Source: Ignavibacteriales bacterium
GTDB taxonomy: Bacteria; Bacteroidota; Ignavibacteria; Ignavibacteriales; SURF-24
Length of the DNA stretch: 64,000 bases
Reading direction: 5' to 3'
Assembly: GCA_026390815.1 (NCBI GenBank)
Contig: JAPLFH010000056.1
Coordinates: 1 to 64,000 of the forward strand
Shown here in pieces: positions 34,831-43,923 of this stretch (positions are counted from its first letter, which is position 1; the number at the start of each line of letters is the position of its first letter). Below the pieces are notes generated by a model, which saw only the letters and a program-made list of their open reading frames with translations, was not told where the DNA came from and ran no database searches. Position numbers and translations under genes: made by a program.

Positions 34831-35507
34831 TATCTCTCCTTATCGGAAAATAAATAACCAACTCCGCGTACTGTGTGGATTAGAGGTTTATCAAATTCTT
34901 TATCAATTTTTTGTCGGAGAAATTTTATAAACGATTCTATTACGTTGCTCTTTGGATCAAAATTCATATCCCACAAATGCTCGGAGATTTTTTCCCGAGT
35001 AAGAATTTTGTCCGGATTCATCATAAACAATTCCAGTAAAGAAAATTCTTTAGCGGATAATGATATTTCCTTTCCATCTCTAGCCGCCTGGTGTAAACAT
35101 TGGTCGAGAACAACTCCGAATCTTTCAATCTTAGTTGTTTTCACAACAGTATTACGTCGGATAAGAGAACGAATCCGTGCAAGCAGTTCTCCAAAATGAA
35201 AAGGCTTTGAAAGATAATCATCAGCACCCTGGTCTAATCCTTTTATCCTATCCGTAACATCGCCAAGTGCAGTAAGCATTAAAATTGGAACAATAATTTT
35301 TTTATTGCGTAAATTTGTACAGGTTTGCCAGCCATCTTGTTTTGGAAGTATAATATCCAGAATTATTAAATCATACGAATTGATTATTGCAAGTTCTTCG
35401 CCTTCAACACCATCGTTGGCAAGGTCAACGGCATAACCTTCTCTCTGTAATCCTTTGCAAATTGCATCGGCAATTTTTTTTTCGTCTTCTATTATTAAAA
35501 TTCTCAA
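34830..35507 (-). CDS. OmpR/PhoB-family response regulator
   Basis: Receiver domain (RILIIEDEKKIADAICKGLQ, phospho-acceptor in LIILDIILPKQDGW, LTALGD, DDYLSKPFHFGELLARI) followed by a winged helix (LSAKEFSLLELFMMNPDKIL, TVRGVGYLF). The start is taken at TTG 35505-35507: AGGA lies 8 bases upstream, the protein then begins right at the first beta strand, and the phospho-acceptor becomes D51, the usual position. The frame to 35555 adds 16 residues (MNKNIRQRNLLCRNNE) with no receiver counterpart. Paired with the kinase that overlaps its stop. Confidence 0.92.
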   Translation of the reverse strand: MRILIIEDEKKIADAICKGLQREGYAVDLANDGVEGEELAIINSYDLIILDIILPKQDGWQTCTNLRNKKIIVPILMLTALGDVTDRIKGLDQGADDYLSKPFHFGELLARIRSLIRRNTVVKTTKIERFGVVLDQCLHQAARDGKEISLSAKEFSLLELFMMNPDKILTREKISEHLWDMNFDPKSNVIESFIKFLRQKIDKEFDKPLIHTVRGVGYLFSDKER

Positions 35508-35679
35508 TTCGTTATTCCTACAGAGTAAATTTCTTTGTCTTATGTTTTTGTTCAAATTGACTTCACACTGTTTTTCTGTCCTTGTCAGTGAGAAGAATAA
35601 AGGGAGAAACCAAAAATATTTTCAATTCCTCTCTAACAAAACTGTTAAGCTTCTGCTAATCGCTGGAGAGTCAGTTAAT

Positions 35680-36179
35680 TTAAAAACCAATGCTCAAAGC
35701 TGTTTCAATGGTATTATTAAAATCACTAACCCTAACATGACCTTTCGGTTCTGCAATTAAAAGATAACTATACTTTTTTAATGAATTATAAATCTCCGAA
35801 AGGAATCTTTTATAAACATGTACTTCGTGAACTACTGCAAACGCCGGTGCAAAATCAATCTGCTCTTTTACATTATTAATCTGAAGTGATGTAGATGCAC
35901 TTAAGCGTGTTTCAATTCTATTTTGCAAATTTGCTTTAGCAACTCTTCGTTTAAGATTACTCAGCATCTTCTCCTGCAAATCTACATATATAACATTACC
36001 CGAATCACCAACAAGCTGAGCCATTGGTAAACTAAAATATCCCATCGCACTTCCAACATCAAGCACTTTCATTCCCGGTTTAATATATGGGAAGAGAATC
36101 TTTACCGGATTGTGGTATAATTTCCTGAATGGCATTATAAAAAAAATCCAATCCACCAGGAGCAAACATGTTCATTCAT
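35680..36179 (-). pseudogene. Class I SAM-dependent methyltransferase, frameshifted in a T8 run
   Basis: An open frame to 36165 gives MPFRKLYHNPVKILFPYIKP, GMKVLDVGSAMGYFSLPMAQ (SAM motif I) and VIYVDLQEKMLSNLKRR. The true start is probably ATG 36177-36179, which has AAAGGA in front and reads MNEHVCSWWIGFF, an N-terminus typical of this methyltransferase group, before meeting a stop. One extra base in the run of eight T (minus strand; 36139-36146) would join the two frames. The gene is therefore one base short of intact: a slipped homopolymer, a real mutation or a sequencing error. The substrate is unknown. Confidence 0.85.
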
Positions 36180-36311
36180 TTTTTCCTTTAACAATGTTTC
36201 AAAAATAACACTTTTTGCAAGATGAATCCGTGAATAGGAAAATGTTTGCGGAAAATTAAATCCAATGTTATAAAAGTTGTTTTTCTCCGATTCACGGCTT
36301 CTTTATTTTTT

Positions 36312-37370
36312 TTATTCAACAAAAAGTCCTTCACCAAATCTCAAAATCAAAAATGAAGAATCCGGCATATTATATTTAACTAATGCTGATTTCAGGTCTT
36401 TCTCATGTGCATCAACAGCCTGCTCCGGGTGTTCTGCAAATGTTGCATAATGAATTCCAATACTTTGTCTGGAGTTTAGCAACCTGTGCGTTTTAACCGC
36501 GTCTTCAGGATTCATATGTTGGGTCTTCATAAACCATCTCTTTTCATAATTACCAACAGGAAGGATTGTTAACCTGAAATCAGAAAACTTTTTCTTTAGT
36601 GAATCAAGAAAATTTCCGTAGCCTGTATCACCGGCAAAATAAATGTTTCCTGATTTTGACTGGATTACGAATCCGCCCCAAAGAGTTCTATTGCCTCCAA
36701 ACAAAGTTCTGCCGGAACCATGAAGCGATGGAACAAAAATAAATTTCGTTTCTGATGAATTAATTTTATATTCATTCCACCAATCAAGCTCATAAACATT
36801 ATCGAAACCTTCATCTTCAAGCAGTTCCTTTATTCCCAATCCTGCTAATATTACCGGATGATGCTTTTTTAATAACTGCTCTAATGTTTTTAAATCAAGA
36901 TGGTCATAATGGTCATGACTTATCAGTATAAAATCTATCTTCGGCAAATCATTTAGATCTACCCCAGGCTTGCGGATTCTTTTTGGACTGAACCATGAAA
37001 AAGGTCCCGCATATTCCGACCAAATAGGATCTGTAAGAATATTGAGGCTATCTACCTGAATTAAAACTGTCGCGTGATTTATATATGTAACTTTCAGTTT
37101 GCCATCACCAACATAACTTTCTGGTTTAGGCTGTGGATCATCTTCAATATATTCAGGCCATTCTACAGTATCCATTTGCCACAGCCATTTCACTTCATCC
37201 CAAAAATTGTGATCGGGTTCTTTATTAAAGAACCGGCTTCCGTCAAAGTGATCGGATGGCGCACCATTGTATAATACTGAGCAACCGCAAAGCAATTGCA
37301 TAATCATTACGCCCATCAGCATTAAAAAAATATTAACAATTTTGCCAAAAAACATTTTATTTTTCTCCAT
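36312..37370 (-). CDS. MBL-fold metallo-hydrolase lipoprotein (UlaG / NAPE-PLD-like)
   Basis: 352 residues from ATG 37370, which overlaps the stop of the upstream gene in TGATG. A hydrophobic leader ends in LLCGC (lipid anchor at Cys30). The core shows VTYINHATVLIQ, NILTDPIWSE, the metal-binding SHDHYDHLD (H152, H154, D156, H157), FVPSLHGSGR, IYFAGDTGYG and a late His in IGIHYATFAEHPE. This pattern belongs to the NAPE-hydrolysing phospholipase D-like branch of the metallo-beta-lactamase fold. A phospholipid-related substrate is possible, and the overlapping gene is a lipid-methyltransferase-like protein, but the reaction is not established. Confidence 0.88.
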   Translation of the reverse strand: MEKNKMFFGKIVNIFLMLMGVMIMQLLCGCSVLYNGAPSDHFDGSRFFNKEPDHNFWDEVKWLWQMDTVEWPEYIEDDPQPKPESYVGDGKLKVTYINHATVLIQVDSLNILTDPIWSEYAGPFSWFSPKRIRKPGVDLNDLPKIDFILISHDHYDHLDLKTLEQLLKKHHPVILAGLGIKELLEDEGFDNVYELDWWNEYKINSSETKFIFVPSLHGSGRTLFGGNRTLWGGFVIQSKSGNIYFAGDTGYGNFLDSLKKKFSDFRLTILPVGNYEKRWFMKTQHMNPEDAVKTHRLLNSRQSIGIHYATFAEHPEQAVDAHEKDLKSALVKYNMPDSSFLILRFGEGLFVE

Positions 37371-38554
37371 CAATATAATGGAACGGGAATATTCATATAC
37401 TTGAAATTAACCGGCGGATTTGCAATTCGTGTAACTGAATTTTTTGATAGATTTACAATTACTTCAATTACCGGAATTCTTTTGGCTGCGCTAAAAAGAA
37501 TTTCTTTTCCTTCTGCTTCTTGTCCGTTACGTAAAATTGCTTTTGTAAAAACAATTTTATAAATGTTCTTATCATAATTATCTGGCAGGTAATGGTCTGT
37601 ATCTTCGTAAACTTTGTTCATTGGTATCTCCTGCACATACCAATTTACTGGTAATATATAATTGATGAACTTATTATTTTTTCCCTGACTGCTCATCAAA
37701 TGTTTTTGAACTTCCGGATTAGCATTAGCTATTTTAACAAGTTTGGTAAGTTTTGCTTGCTCCATTTTTGAAATAGAAATATATGCCGCATCTTTGTTAA
37801 ACTTTGCATACAGACTATTAATAGAAATCTCTTCAAGAAGATTTGCTAATCCAATTGCACATACAGCAGTTATTATATATAAGGTGACGATAGTTAGATA
37901 TCTGATAAATCCAGATGAAGGCAGTTTATAATAATTATTGAATTCCGCAATTCGAATTGGGAAGAACATTTGTGTTTTTCTTTTGTACTCGATGTATGTC
38001 TCGCCAAATTTTTCTTCGCATTCGCGCTCTTCCATTTTTGCAAGAAAGTAATAAACAAAAAGCATAAACAGATAAGAAAGAAGAGCTATATACCTTGGCC
38101 ATAAGATAAGCAATCCCAAACCACAAATTATAAGTGAAGCATATTGCGGATGGCGTATGATGCGGTAAATACCGCCGATTACTTCTTTCTTGCGTGTAAG
38201 TTTGTAATAGTAAACTTGTGCAGCGCCAAAACAGAAACCAGTAAAACCAAATATTATGAGAATCCAGCCGATTATGTTATGTATATCCAATAATCCATTA
38301 TATGTTTCTTTAACAATATGCGGAAGAAAGGCTCGGCATAACCAGGCAAGAATCGGACTATCATTAAGAAAGCCCAATCCTTTTCCATAAACTGCATAAA
38401 AATAAATTGCAAAAGGACTTGCCATAAACATAAACTCGAACGCAATCAGGATGTAAAATAAGGATGCAATCCAAAAAGTTTTTTTACCAATCGGTTGTTT
38501 ATTATCCAAGATATAAGAATTCTCTTTTTTCATAAGTGTATTCATATAATTCAC
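37370..38554 (-). CDS. Membrane methyltransferase of the isoprenylcysteine/phospholipid methyltransferase type
   Basis: 394 residues. N-terminal membrane spans (FWIASLFYILIAFEFMFMAS, IIGWILIIFGFTGFCFGAA) lead to the ICMT/PEMT signature GGIYRIIRHPQYASLIICGL and the terminal REC-EEKFGETYIEYKRKT motif, in which the RHP and E-x6-E-like elements bind SAM. A further membrane span and a periplasm-like tail of about 170 residues follow, which is longer than usual ICMT-type proteins. The start is uncertain (GTG 38554 or ATG 38545 or 38533). Overlaps the MBL-fold gene, so the two are co-translated. Confidence 0.85.
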   Translation of the reverse strand: MNYMNTLMKKENSYILDNKQPIGKKTFWIASLFYILIAFEFMFMASPFAIYFYAVYGKGLGFLNDSPILAWLCRAFLPHIVKETYNGLLDIHNIIGWILIIFGFTGFCFGAAQVYYYKLTRKKEVIGGIYRIIRHPQYASLIICGLGLLILWPRYIALLSYLFMLFVYYFLAKMEERECEEKFGETYIEYKRKTQMFFPIRIAEFNNYYKLPSSGFIRYLTIVTLYIITAVCAIGLANLLEEISINSLYAKFNKDAAYISISKMEQAKLTKLVKIANANPEVQKHLMSSQGKNNKFINYILPVNWYVQEIPMNKVYEDTDHYLPDNYDKNIYKIVFTKAILRNGQEAEGKEILFSAAKRIPVIEVIVNLSKNSVTRIANPPVNFKYMNIPVPLY

Positions 38555-38584
38555 ATTTATAATGGATAACTTTATTGAACTAAA

Positions 38585-40954
38585 CTAAAACTCAAACTTG
38601 AATCCAAAAGTTGGGTAAACCATTGAGCCTTCTTTAATAACTTCGCCGGTTCTGGAATTCAGAGTTTCCTGAAAAGTATTTTTGTTATCATAGACGTTTA
38701 TAACATCAATAAATGCAATCAACGCCAGATTGCTAATAAACTGATGTCGATAGTCAATTCTAAAGTTCAGTGCATGGTAGTCGTCAAAACGTTTGTTATT
38801 CTTTGCAAGTATCTCCATTGAATATCTAACCTTGTTTGGGTTATTCAACACATCGGAATAAACTATATATGTATCAGACGGTCTTCCTGTAGCATATTTC
38901 CACTTAACAGAGATTGACCAGTTATCGTTAAACTGATAACCAATAAGTACATTAAATATATGCGGCTGATTGAAAGAGGAATTATAATATGCCATCGCGT
39001 CTGCATTTTTTCTTTTGCTTACAGAATATGAGTAGTTTATCTGACCGTAATATTTGTCGGAAAATCTTTTTAACAAACCAAAATCTAATCCGTATACATA
39101 ACCCTTACCGTTGTTAACCATAGCATTACTGCCATATGCCGGTTTAACGAGTAAATCCCATAATTGTTTATAATACCCTTCAATGGTAAGCTTAATATCC
39201 TCGCTCAGGTAATTGGTAAAGCCGAAAATAAAGTGAGCCGCTTTTTCGTTAGTAAGATTTCTATTCTTTCCATTGGTTGTCAGATATTCAATTTCAGGCG
39301 CTTGATTATAAATACCAGCAGCAAAGTTAATAGTTTGAATCGGAGACAATTGATACGAACCGCTTATTCTTGGCGAGATAAAAGATTTTTTAATCATGTC
39401 ATCATATTCAAATCGCAATCCCGAATTGATATTCAAACATTCAATTGGAGAAAAAGAAACTTCAGTATAAGCTGCCGCTTCATTTCTTCTTCCTTTGAAC
39501 GAAAAGTTTACATCAGCAGGATTTGTAATATAATATTTATTACCGTTCATATAAGGCAAATCGTTGCTGTTATAAGTATAAATTGTGTCTTCCCCAAATT
39601 GCGAAAGACTAAAATTTCTTTTTGATGTTTGAAATTGAATTCCGGAACTAAATAAAACATTCTTCGAAACGGAATAGCTTAACTCCGACTTTGCCCCAAA
39701 AACATCAGTAACAGAGTTGTCCTGAATAATTGGAAATCTTGTTGATACCTTTTCCTTTTGTGGAGCAATTCCGTTTTCCTTATCAAGGTAAGCTGTACCA
39801 ACTTTATCAGTGCGGTCAATTTTGTTGAAATATACATTAGTGTTTAATACGCTGGATGGCGAAGTAAGCCAACGCCAGTTAAGACCTGTTAAAATCTTGT
39901 CCTCATTTTGATTTACCAAATCAGGATCGGTCGGATTTTTCAATTTAAAAATATGTTCTACTGTTCGCTGGTATGTTTCGGTTGAGTAAATTGATAGTAG
40001 TGAAATTTTGTGGCTTTGGTTTATTTCGGAAGTGAATTTGAATAAAAAATCGGAATACTTCGGGTGCCCATGACTTAACTCGTTAATCATATCCAATAAT
40101 GTTTTAAAATCCTGATGACGTGCAGAAAAAACCATACTTGAATTCTTAAAGAGATATGAAGGACCATCATAATTGGCTTCCCAGCCAAGTAAATCATATG
40201 TACCATTAAGTGAGAAGCTTTCGCGGTTTCCCTCTTTAATAGATAGGTCTAAAAGAGAGGCATTCTTTCCGCCAAACCTGGCACCAAAACCGCCCCCTTG
40301 AAATTTTGCTTTCTCAACTAATCCTGAAGCAAAGATACTGAAACGCCCGCCCTGAATTTCTTCATTGCCGCTTGATTCCGTAAAATGTGAAATACTCGAG
40401 AAAGGAATATTATCCACCATAATAATATTTTCTCTTGGCGCTCCACCGCGGACAGAGAAGGAACTGAACTCACCGCCGCTGCTTGATACACCGGGTATTG
40501 TTTCAACTGCTCTGAATATATCACCTGCTGCTCCGGGCGCTCTTTTAATTTCTTCACGTTCAAATCCATATGCAGAAACTGGAAATTCTTTATCTTCATT
40601 AAATACACCTGCCGTTACATTTACTTCCTTGCTGGAAATAAAAGATTCGACTAATTCTATTTCTTTAACATATGTTGTTTTATTCCTGATAACCCGCACA
40701 TCAGTTTCTAAATAATTATTATATCCCAAGTAACTCACCTGCAGCTTATAAATATCTTCGTCAACATTGCTGATGAGATAATATCCTTCGCCATCGGTTG
40801 ATGCGCCAAGCGAAGTACCCTGTACAGAAACATTAGCGCCAATTAAAGGCTGCTTTGTTTTTTTATCAATTACCTTTCCTTTAACGCTGCCTTTTTTCTG
40901 TGCAAAAATTGAAATACAGAAACAAAGTAAAATTATTAAGAATGTACTTTTCAT
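38585..40954 (-). CDS. TonB-dependent outer-membrane receptor
   Basis: 789 residues with a signal peptide (MKSTFLIILLCFCISIFAQ), a CarboxypepD-reg-like domain (GSVKGKVIDKKTKQPLIGAN, GASTDGEGYYLISNVDEDIY), a plug (APGAAGDIFRAVETIPGVSS, FSVRGGAPRENIIMVDNIPF) and a barrel ending in YPTFGFKFEF. Same general type as the 768-residue receptor, with no SusD neighbour. It is 31 bases upstream of the ICMT-like gene and co-directional. The substrate is unknown. Confidence 0.92.
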   Translation of the reverse strand: MKSTFLIILLCFCISIFAQKKGSVKGKVIDKKTKQPLIGANVSVQGTSLGASTDGEGYYLISNVDEDIYKLQVSYLGYNNYLETDVRVIRNKTTYVKEIELVESFISSKEVNVTAGVFNEDKEFPVSAYGFEREEIKRAPGAAGDIFRAVETIPGVSSSGGEFSSFSVRGGAPRENIIMVDNIPFSSISHFTESSGNEEIQGGRFSIFASGLVEKAKFQGGGFGARFGGKNASLLDLSIKEGNRESFSLNGTYDLLGWEANYDGPSYLFKNSSMVFSARHQDFKTLLDMINELSHGHPKYSDFLFKFTSEINQSHKISLLSIYSTETYQRTVEHIFKLKNPTDPDLVNQNEDKILTGLNWRWLTSPSSVLNTNVYFNKIDRTDKVGTAYLDKENGIAPQKEKVSTRFPIIQDNSVTDVFGAKSELSYSVSKNVLFSSGIQFQTSKRNFSLSQFGEDTIYTYNSNDLPYMNGNKYYITNPADVNFSFKGRRNEAAAYTEVSFSPIECLNINSGLRFEYDDMIKKSFISPRISGSYQLSPIQTINFAAGIYNQAPEIEYLTTNGKNRNLTNEKAAHFIFGFTNYLSEDIKLTIEGYYKQLWDLLVKPAYGSNAMVNNGKGYVYGLDFGLLKRFSDKYYGQINYSYSVSKRKNADAMAYYNSSFNQPHIFNVLIGYQFNDNWSISVKWKYATGRPSDTYIVYSDVLNNPNKVRYSMEILAKNNKRFDDYHALNFRIDYRHQFISNLALIAFIDVINVYDNKNTFQETLNSRTGEVIKEGSMVYPTFGFKFEF

Positions 40955-41175
40955 TCTTTCTCCAAATTATTTACAAAAATTTAAGAGCGATGAAAAACTC
41001 AAAGCTCTGGAGCAAACTTATCAGGGAAAGATGAAAATAAGATGAAAAGCCGAAGTCAGAAATAAAAAATTTTCTTTAATTCTCTACGAAATAAAACAGA
41101 AAATTTTATATATACTTTTATAGTAGGTTTTAATTATTTTTGAAAAAAAAATAGAAATATTTAAAAGGATTTACT

Positions 41176-41508
41176 TTGGAAGAGATTTTCCCACAACCAA
41201 TTAAAAATTTACCACAAGCGGATATTCCAATTAAAGGAATCACCTCTTATCTATCGCAAGCAGTAAATCATCAAATAATCTTTATGGAATTCAGTGAGGA
41301 TGTTGAAGTGCCAGAGCATTTTCATGAAAGTCAATGGGGAATTGTTCTGGAAGGAAAAATTGATTTAACAATTGATGGAGTACAGGAGAGTTATTTAAAA
41401 GGTGATAGGTATTTCATTCTAAAAGGAGTAAAACACTCGGCTAAGATTTACGCGGGTTATGCCGATATTACTTTCTTTAATCAAAAAGATAGATATAATA
41501 AAAAGTAA
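41176..41508 (+). CDS. Small cupin-domain protein
   Basis: 110 residues; TTG start preceded by AAAGGA at 7 bases. One cupin fold: VPEHFHESQWGIVLEGKIDL is motif 1 (H, H, E and G positions) and KGDRYFILKGVKHSAKIYAG is motif 2. Metal-binding histidines are conserved, so it may bind a metal and a small ligand, but the activity is unknown. Followed 30 bases later by the DUF3795 gene; the two may be co-transcribed. Confidence 0.85.
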   Translation: MEEIFPQPIKNLPQADIPIKGITSYLSQAVNHQIIFMEFSEDVEVPEHFHESQWGIVLEGKIDLTIDGVQESYLKGDRYFILKGVKHSAKIYAGYADITFFNQKDRYNKK

Positions 41509-41538
41509 TTTTGTTGGAATTGTAAAGGAGAAATTATT

Positions 41539-41931
41539 ATGGAAGAAATATTAGCCCGTTGTGGATACAGATGCGATCTGTGCCCCGCATTCAATCCCAA
41601 CATAAAAAGTTTTGATGACAAGAAGAAGATAAGTGAAAAGTGGCATCAGTATTTTGATTTCTATTTGGCTCCGGAAGAAATTGGCTGTGATGGTTGCTTA
41701 AAAGACGCTAAGCTGCTCGATTCAAATTGTACTGTTAGACCATGTGTTCTTGGGAAAGAATTAGTGAATTGTGGATATTGTAATGAGTTTGGGTGTGATA
41801 AATTGAAAACCAGAATGGACGCGATGGAAGAGGCGATTAAAAATCATAAAGATATTTCTAAGGAAGATTATAATCTCTACATTCAGCCATACGAAAGCCG
41901 TAATCGATTGATGAATTTCAGAAAGAAATGA
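41539..41931 (+). CDS. DUF3795 cysteine-rich protein
   Basis: 130 residues with the cysteine pattern of DUF3795: ARCGYRCDLCPAFNPN, IGCDGCLKDAKLLDSNCTVRPCV, and VNCGYCNEFGCDKLK. Eleven cysteines in so short a protein suggest metal or Fe-S binding. The family has no assigned function. AAAGGAG precedes the ATG. Confidence 0.85.
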   Translation: MEEILARCGYRCDLCPAFNPNIKSFDDKKKISEKWHQYFDFYLAPEEIGCDGCLKDAKLLDSNCTVRPCVLGKELVNCGYCNEFGCDKLKTRMDAMEEAIKNHKDISKEDYNLYIQPYESRNRLMNFRKK

Positions 41932-41956
41932 ACAACATATTTTGTATCGAATAATA

Positions 41957-42010
41957 AACAAGGAATACAAAATTCCGAAATGTTAATTTCATTATTAATA
42001 ATTCCTTGTT
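41957..42010. repeat. 10-bp inverted repeat between convergent genes
   Basis: AACAAGGAAT (41957-41966) and ATTCCTTGTT (42001-42010) enclose 34 AT-rich bases between the DUF3795 and VOC genes, which converge. It could end transcription from either side, but there is no T run to confirm this. Confidence 0.45.
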
Positions 42011-42046
42011 CATGATTTTAATTATTTTAATTCATTTAGTAAAATA

Positions 42047-42415
42047 TTAATGAACTGAATGAAGACCAATTTTATTTCCTTCTACATCAATAAAAAATGC
42101 CCAATATCCAATTTCCGCTGTAATTAATGTTTTTGGTAAAACAACTTTTCCACCGGCAGCTTCTACTTTAGAAAGAACAGTGGTTAAATCATCACCACCA
42201 TTTAAATAAACAACAGTGCCTTCTGTAGATGGTTTATAACCTTCACCTTTAACAATTGCTCCGCCAACAGCTTCCTTATCGCACTTGAAAAAACCCATTT
42301 GAAAACCCATCATGTCCTGGGCATCCATTGTATAACCAAAGATCGATTCGTAAAATTTTTTTGCTTTTGCGAAATCGATTACTGGAATTTCGAACCAGTT
42401 GATAGCGTTAACCAC
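42047..42415 (-). CDS. VOC-family (glyoxalase-fold) protein
   Basis: 122 residues: NAINWFEIPVIDFAKAKKFY, ESIFGYTM, GGAIVKGEGYKPSTEGTVVY, KVVLPKTLITAEIGYWAFFI and DVEGNKIGLHS. It has two beta-alpha-beta-beta-beta modules as in glyoxalase/bleomycin-resistance proteins; the metal-site positions include a Glu in IPVIDF-adjacent strand 1 and the last His. The substrate is not predictable. GGAGGT lies just before the ATG. Confidence 0.9.
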   Translation of the reverse strand: MVNAINWFEIPVIDFAKAKKFYESIFGYTMDAQDMMGFQMGFFKCDKEAVGGAIVKGEGYKPSTEGTVVYLNGGDDLTTVLSKVEAAGGKVVLPKTLITAEIGYWAFFIDVEGNKIGLHSVH

Positions 42416-42497
42416 TTTACCTCCTTAAATTAATGTTGTGTTGTGTATTATATAAATTATAATAAATTTTTATGAAAATGAAAAATTCTGAAAAAAA

Positions 42498-42519
42498 AAG
42501 ACGCCCTGATGGACGTCTT
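42498..42519 (-). terminator. Rho-independent terminator after the outer-membrane barrel gene
   Basis: 9-bp stem AAGACGTCC / GGGCGTCTT (one G-U pair), 4-base loop, followed on the minus strand by a run of T. It lies 29 bases past the stop codon at 42549. Confidence 0.9.
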
Positions 42520-42548
42520 AAATTTGGGATATGAGCCACAAAAAATTT

Positions 42549-43907
42549 CTACCTGGGTTGCTTTGGACCAAAATCGAATGGATACATAAATGAAACTCTT
42601 GGTTCAATTTTTTTCTGTGGTTTGTAATCGATAACCTTACTATCAGCATCTCTAATCGGTGAGAACGTCCATTGGTAAACTAAAGAAACAAGGAGATAAA
42701 CATAAGGCTTATATCCTGCCTCGGCATAAAGATAAGAGCGGTCATCAAGTGTAAACAAATCCTTTTCACCCTGGATATCTATTTTATCATAACCAACACG
42801 GGCAACATAGGATCCCTCTTTAGGTGAAATATCAGCAGCTAAATGGAGCAAACCGCTCTTCGGATTTTTATCAAGTCGCTGATAACTCCCAATAATATCA
42901 AAAGTATTAAGAAGGCGAACAAGAATTTCCCCGTAGAATCCATTCCCAACATCCTTAAAAGCATTCAGTCCAGCAGCTTTACTGTAAAATGAACCATTCG
43001 CAGTATCCAAAGCAAATCTTTGGATTTCATACATTGAATTAAAATAGGAAGGTAAATAATTATCACCGTTCCATCTTCTTTCTAATTTGGCTCTTACTGT
43101 TACAAGACCAAAACCGTTTAAATCCAACATCAATCCAGCAGCGGTGCCGCTTCCAAAATTTATTATTTTAACAAAATCGAAATAAGGTGTAAGTGTAACA
43201 AAGCTGGATAAACTGATTGGTAAACCTACATCTAACCCAATTATTTTAGTTGCTCCTTTATCTTTTTCTATTTGGAATGTATTCGTCGAATCAATATATG
43301 TTCCTTCAATAACTCCTGCATACTTATTAAAGTCAGTAGCAAAAGTAGCTCCAACTTCCAGATTACTAATAATTGGAATGGGAGCGCTTTCACCCCATTT
43401 CAATGGACGAACAAAACCTCTGATTCCAGCTACTCCGGATTGACCGAAGTTTCCATAAACTGTTTCGAACCCAATTTTATCAAAGTCCAGATCGAATTCT
43501 AATCCAATTTTTCTGGTATCGTAGCTTGGACTATTGTTGTACATATACATTATACTACCATGCCCAAGAGAGGCATAATCGAGCGCACCAAGACGAACAT
43601 AAGTTTCTTCGTGTTTTTGTCCGTAGCGGACATAACGAATAATACTAAGATAATCGGAGAACTCATTAAAATTTTCCTTACGCAAATTTCCCTGAGTATC
43701 AAATTCCAAATTCAGATCAATTCCAACTCCAAAATTGGCAAAAGCAATTTCCGGTCGGAAGTGAAAAGTGTAATGAGGTTGATTGTCAATCCAGGTTAAT
43801 CCGAGTCCACCAGCAATATCACCCTGGTTTGGATTTGGAAAATAACCAAATTGCGAAAATCCAATTTGTGAAAGAAGTACTAAAAAAATCAGTAACAGTT
43901 TTTTCAT
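42549..43907 (-). CDS. Outer-membrane beta-barrel protein of unknown function
   Basis: 452 residues from ATG 43905-43907; the GTG at 43919 lies in the ribosome site GGTGGA and is rejected as start. Signal peptide MKKLLLIFLVLLSQIGFSQ. The body has many amphipathic strands (HYTFHFRPEIAFANFGVGID, KIGLEFDLDFDKIGFETVYG, YVYLLVSLVYQWTF), typical of a barrel of about 16-20 strands. It lies directly downstream of the T9SS cargo gene and the C25 peptidase gene on the same strand. I do not recognise a specific porin family. Confidence 0.75.
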   Translation of the reverse strand: MKKLLLIFLVLLSQIGFSQFGYFPNPNQGDIAGGLGLTWIDNQPHYTFHFRPEIAFANFGVGIDLNLEFDTQGNLRKENFNEFSDYLSIIRYVRYGQKHEETYVRLGALDYASLGHGSIMYMYNNSPSYDTRKIGLEFDLDFDKIGFETVYGNFGQSGVAGIRGFVRPLKWGESAPIPIISNLEVGATFATDFNKYAGVIEGTYIDSTNTFQIEKDKGATKIIGLDVGLPISLSSFVTLTPYFDFVKIINFGSGTAAGLMLDLNGFGLVTVRAKLERRWNGDNYLPSYFNSMYEIQRFALDTANGSFYSKAAGLNAFKDVGNGFYGEILVRLLNTFDIIGSYQRLDKNPKSGLLHLAADISPKEGSYVARVGYDKIDIQGEKDLFTLDDRSYLYAEAGYKPYVYLLVSLVYQWTFSPIRDADSKVIDYKPQKKIEPRVSFMYPFDFGPKQPR

Positions 43908-43923
43908 GGTTCCACCCACTTAT

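Noticed and set aside
29379-40954. Polysaccharide utilisation locus of SusC/SusD type
   Set aside because: The two TonB receptors have no SusD-like partner and no glycosidase neighbours.
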